Positions 61,079 through 64,000 of a stretch of DNA of 64,000 nt are shown piece by piece (positions within the stretch are counted from its first letter, which is position 1; the number at the start of each line of letters is the position of its first letter). The position numbers were made by a program, and so were the translations under genes. A model generated the notes under the pieces. The model made no database searches and was not told where the DNA came from. It was given only the letters and a program-made list of their open reading frames with translations. The DNA is from Limnohabitans sp. MORI2 (lineage in GTDB: Bacteria; Pseudomonadota; Gammaproteobacteria; Burkholderiales; Burkholderiaceae_C): assembly GCF_027925025.1 (NCBI RefSeq), contig NZ_AP027058.1, positions 2,108,001-2,172,000 on the forward strand, given 5' to 3'.

Positions 61079-62788
61079 TTATCCAGCCATGCCTTCGACC
61101 ACAAAGCGCACGCGTTTGTTGCCTTGCCACTCGTCAGCCTCTAAACGAAAGGCCAAATGCGCTTTGGCTGGCAAAGGTTCCACACGGCCAAACCAAATGC
61201 CGTCCACGGGCTGACCGTGGTGGCGCAGCTTGAGGGCCAAATGTTTTTCGCCCACCAGCCGTTGCCCCACCACCTCCACCTCTTCGCTGAAGGTGGGTGG
61301 TGCAAAGCCTTGGCCCCACACTTCGCGGGCCAGGGTGTCGGCCAACTCGGGGCGGCGGTATTCGGGCAGCAGCGGCCCATCGGTGTCTAGGCGGCGCTGC
61401 AAGGTGGCTTCGTCGAGCCACTCTTGCGCGACCTCTTGCAAGGCTTCTTCGAAGGTGGCGAGGTTGTCTTCTTCCAAGGTACAACCCGCCGCCATGGCAT
61501 GGCCACCAAAGCGCAGCAACACACCGGGGTGGCGCTTGGCGACGAGGTCCAACGCATCACGCAAATGAAAACCTGGGATGGAGCGACCCGAACCTTTGAG
61601 CTCGTGACCTTTGCCCGCTGCTTGGCTAGGCGCAAACACAAACGTGGGGCGATGGTGCAAGTCTTTGAGCTTGGCCGCCACGATGCCGACCACGCCTTCG
61701 TGAAACTCGGGATCGAACACGCACAGAGCTGAGGGCGGTTCTTCTTCTGGGTCAAACATTTCTTGCGCGAGCTCTAGCGCTTGCTCGCGCATGTCACCTT
61801 CAATCTCGCGGCGCTCGCGGTTGATGCGGTCAAGTTGCGTGGCCAGCTCGGTGGCACGGCCCACGTCGTCGGTGGTCAAACATTCAATACCCAAAGTCAT
61901 GTCTGACAAACGACCTGCCGCGTTGATGCGTGGGCCAATGGCAAACCCGAAATCTTGCGAGGTGCATGTCTCGCTTTTGCGGCCTGCTGCAGCAAACAAA
62001 GCTGCCATGCCTGCAGGCATTTGCCCCTTACGCACACGTGCCAAACCTTGGGCCACCAAACGGCGGTTGTTGGCATCGAGCTTGACCACGTCGGCGACGG
62101 TACCTAGGGCAACGAGCGGCAAAAGTGTGTCGAGCTTGGGTTGCTGTTCGGCAGTGAAAACGCCACGCTTGCGCAGCTCCGCACGCAAGACAAGCAACAC
62201 ATAAAACATCACACCCACACCGGCGAGTGCCTTGCTCTCAAACGTGCAGTCTGGTTGGTTGGGGTTCACGATGGCGTCGGCCTCAGGCAATACAGCGGCC
62301 GGCAAATGGTGGTCGGTCACGAGCACTTGCAAGCCCAAAGCACGGGCACGTGCCACGCCCTCCACGCTGGCAATGCCGTTGTCCACGGTGATGAGCACAT
62401 CCGCACCGCTGGCTTTGACGCGCTCAGAAATGGGGGGCGTGAGGCCATAGCCATCGACCACGCGGTCGGGCACGATGTAGCTCACGTGCCTTGCACCCAA
62501 TAAACGCAGGCCTCGCAGCGCCACGGCACAGGCGGTGGCCCCATCGCAGTCATAGTCGGCCACGATGCAGAGTTTCTTGTTCGCAGCCATCGCGTCGGCC
62601 AACAGCACAGCGGCAGCTTCGATGCCTTTCAAACCGGTGGGCGGTAACAGCTGCGCCAGCGAAGCATCTAAAGCCGCTGCGTCTTGTACGCCGCGTGCGG
62701 CATACAAACGCGCCAGCAGCGGATGCACCCCTGCTTGCTCCAAGGCCCAAATGGTGCGTGGTGGCATGTCGCGAGGAATGAATTGCAT
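61079..62788 (-). CDS. recJ: Single-stranded-DNA-specific exonuclease RecJ
   Basis: This 569-residue 5'-3' exonuclease acts in RecF-pathway recombination and mismatch repair. It has DHH-phosphoesterase motifs: VADYDCDGATACAVAL, VDNGIASVEG, and the DHH triad in VLVTDHHLPAA. The DHHA1 domain has RFGGHAMAAGCTLEEDNL. A C-terminal OB-like domain follows (HLALKLRHHGQPVDGIWFG). Length is standard. A hypothetical gene precedes it by 4 bp and a spermidine-synthase-like gene follows after 17 bp. Confidence 0.95.
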   Translation of the reverse strand: MQFIPRDMPPRTIWALEQAGVHPLLARLYAARGVQDAAALDASLAQLLPPTGLKGIEAAAVLLADAMAANKKLCIVADYDCDGATACAVALRGLRLLGARHVSYIVPDRVVDGYGLTPPISERVKASGADVLITVDNGIASVEGVARARALGLQVLVTDHHLPAAVLPEADAIVNPNQPDCTFESKALAGVGVMFYVLLVLRAELRKRGVFTAEQQPKLDTLLPLVALGTVADVVKLDANNRRLVAQGLARVRKGQMPAGMAALFAAAGRKSETCTSQDFGFAIGPRINAAGRLSDMTLGIECLTTDDVGRATELATQLDRINRERREIEGDMREQALELAQEMFDPEEEPPSALCVFDPEFHEGVVGIVAAKLKDLHHRPTFVFAPSQAAGKGHELKGSGRSIPGFHLRDALDLVAKRHPGVLLRFGGHAMAAGCTLEEDNLATFEEALQEVAQEWLDEATLQRRLDTDGPLLPEYRRPELADTLAREVWGQGFAPPTFSEEVEVVGQRLVGEKHLALKLRHHGQPVDGIWFGRVEPLPAKAHLAFRLEADEWQGNKRVRFVVEGMAG

Positions 62789-62792
62789 GGGC

Positions 62793-63824
62793 TTAATCTT
62801 TCAAAGGCGCGACGGCCAACACAGTGTCTAAAGAAGTCGGTGCGAAGTGTTGGCGCACGCGTTGCCACAACGAAGGCTTGGCGCTGTCGTACACCTGAAA
62901 TTCATATTCGCCACACAGCACCAATCGCTGCGGCTCACCCGCTGTGACACGCGTCAGCATGGGCCCAATCACTTGCGCGTCCACCTGTTGCCACGCTTCT
63001 AGCCAACCGATGAGATCTTGCTGCAAAGCACTGTCACGCAAGGTGTGCACCACCGTCGGCTCGGAACGTACAGGCTGTGCTGCAGGTGGCGTGCCAGTGC
63101 CATGCACCCAAAACGAGTTGATGCTCAATCGACGACGCTCGTTGACAGGGTGGGTGTAGAGCAACATTTGCATTTCGTTTTGCAAGCGGCGCAGCAGTTG
63201 CGCGGCAGGGCTCAACGGCGCCGTGGTGTGGCTACCCACAAGCCAAGGGTCGATGTTGCGGCCAATCACGCGGTCAAGCGAGGCTGTGGGCAAATCAGCA
63301 AACAACGCCGATTGCGCCAACCATTGGCCTGGCTTGTAGGGATGCAAGGCAATGCCGTCTTCAGCAAAAAAACCTTGCATCGCTTGAAACAAAGTGGCGT
63401 CTGTCTCTGCATCGATCTGCAAATGAGCTGGATCACCTAAGGTGACTTGGCCGTTGCTCACATGCCAGTTGCACAGGCTGATGAAGGCCCAGCCACGCGA
63501 CGACGTCTCGTCTCCTGCCTCGCACAGGCCATACGCTGCGGCCGTTCGTGCAGCGCTTGGCATGCACCCATCGGCGATGCGCCAGCCCATGGCTTGAGCC
63601 CATGAGCGCTCATGGGGCGGCGTCAAGCTGGCCAGCAAAGGGGCTTGCACGGTGTCGGCTTGCACCGCCACGCGCGTGGCCAACTTCAGCCAGTTGCGCA
63701 GGTGCGGCAGTTCGGCTTGGACCAATGCTGCGGCTTCGGGGCCTTGCAGGCTCCACAATGCAAAGGGGATCAAGGTGGTGGCACGTCCAACATCGGACGG
63801 CGAAGAGCTCAGCACAGAAGTCAT
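62793..63824 (-). CDS. Conserved hypothetical protein upstream of recJ
   Basis: This 343-residue cytoplasmic protein has no motif I can tie to a function. Recognisable blocks are AYGLCEAGDETSSRGWAFIS, CNWHVSNGQVTLGDPAHLQI, FFAEDGIALHPYKPGQWLAQ, LRRLQNEMQMLLYTHPVNER and LSINSFWVHGTG. Related Burkholderiales proteins encoded next to recJ are sometimes labelled phosphoglycerate mutase-like, but the metal-binding motifs of that superfamily are not visible here. It ends 4 bp before recJ, so the two are co-transcribed. It is divergent from lolC, with 60 bp between the starts. Confidence 0.75.
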   Translation of the reverse strand: MTSVLSSSPSDVGRATTLIPFALWSLQGPEAAALVQAELPHLRNWLKLATRVAVQADTVQAPLLASLTPPHERSWAQAMGWRIADGCMPSAARTAAAYGLCEAGDETSSRGWAFISLCNWHVSNGQVTLGDPAHLQIDAETDATLFQAMQGFFAEDGIALHPYKPGQWLAQSALFADLPTASLDRVIGRNIDPWLVGSHTTAPLSPAAQLLRRLQNEMQMLLYTHPVNERRRLSINSFWVHGTGTPPAAQPVRSEPTVVHTLRDSALQQDLIGWLEAWQQVDAQVIGPMLTRVTAGEPQRLVLCGEYEFQVYDSAKPSLWQRVRQHFAPTSLDTVLAVAPLKD

Positions 63825-63884
63825 ACCGCTGATTGTCCTTGATGCAGGATGGCAAGCTGGTCACTACGGGGATAATCCAGCCAC

Positions 63885-64000
63885 ATGCAAAACACCTCGA
63901 CCCGACTCCCCTACGAACTGCTGATTGGCTGGCGTTACACACGCGCGGGCCGAGTGTCGGGACGCAACGGCTTCATTTCGTTCATCTCGGGCGTGTCCAT
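63885..64000 (+). CDS. lolC: Lipoprotein-releasing ABC transporter permease LolC/LolE (partial, N-terminus)
   Basis: The first 38 codons run to the window edge: PYELLIGWRYTRAGR then NGFISFISGVSM. The YELLIGWRYTR start and FISFIS(G/A)VSM segment are diagnostic of LolC/LolE-type permeases, which extract lipoproteins from the inner membrane for LolA. LolC and LolE cannot be told apart from this fragment; a single fused-function LolC/E is common in this order. It is divergent from the recJ operon. Confidence 0.85.
   Translation, partial: MQNTSTRLPYELLIGWRYTRAGRVSGRNGFISFISGVS

Overview
This window looks like a chromosomal segment of a Burkholderiales bacterium, most likely family Comamonadaceae (Limnohabitans/Rhodoferax-like). 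The evidence is the family mix: Bug-type solute receptors with a TctAB transporter, a CDP-6-deoxyglucoseen-reductase-like flavoprotein, DUF3422, DUF2189 and DUF2788 proteins, and ribF-ileS-lspA and ftsK-lolA-rarA orders. It is mostly ordinary core genome, densely packed on both strands, with one tRNA gene. I saw no rRNA, CRISPR array, transposase or prophage, and no gene-free stretch longer than 300 bases. Placement below family level is inference. Layout: 0-5 kb holds a tautomerase, DNA polymerase IV and a tight three-gene signalling operon (PhnD-like binding protein, histidine kinase, HD-GYP regulator). 5-8.3 kb holds queF, yaaA and an orphan peptide-type binding protein. 8.3-13.6 kb holds valS, galU, tusA and cysM. 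13.6-16.8 kb is a visibly AT-richer signalling block (half-AraC protein, LuxR-type regulator, hybrid kinase), followed by tRNA-Leu(CAA) and a protein built of 12/13-residue repeats. 18.4-24.6 kb holds an Old Yellow Enzyme, two Bug receptors, a ferredoxin-reductase fusion and small membrane proteins. 24.6-36.7 kb holds livFGMH behind rarA, a two-component pair, lolA, ftsK and trxB. 36.8-43.5 kb holds rpmB-rpmG, a desaturase, an RNA methyltransferase, purN, two orphan small genes, an HNH nuclease and ribF. 43.6-54 kb holds ileS-lspA-dioxygenase, oxidoreductases, two EamA transporters and a CPA2 antiporter. 54-58 kb holds an operon of DUF3422, ggt, an EndoU nuclease and a small acidic protein. 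58-64 kb holds tctAB, a spermidine-synthase-like protein, recJ and the start of lolC. The most unusual items are: (1) an 84-bp palindromic element read in frame inside valS, adding 28 residues; (2) the repeat protein at 17100-18395, with 19 N-x-Q motifs spaced exactly 12 or 13 residues apart; (3) a signal-anchored EndoU nuclease overlapping the end of ggt and followed 3 bp later by a lysine-free acidic protein, a possible effector/immunity pair; (4) a 72-bp near-perfect palindrome at 41758-41829 next to two orphan small genes; and (5) the binding protein/kinase/HD-GYP operon. All functional statements come from reading motifs and gene order; nothing was searched or computed externally.
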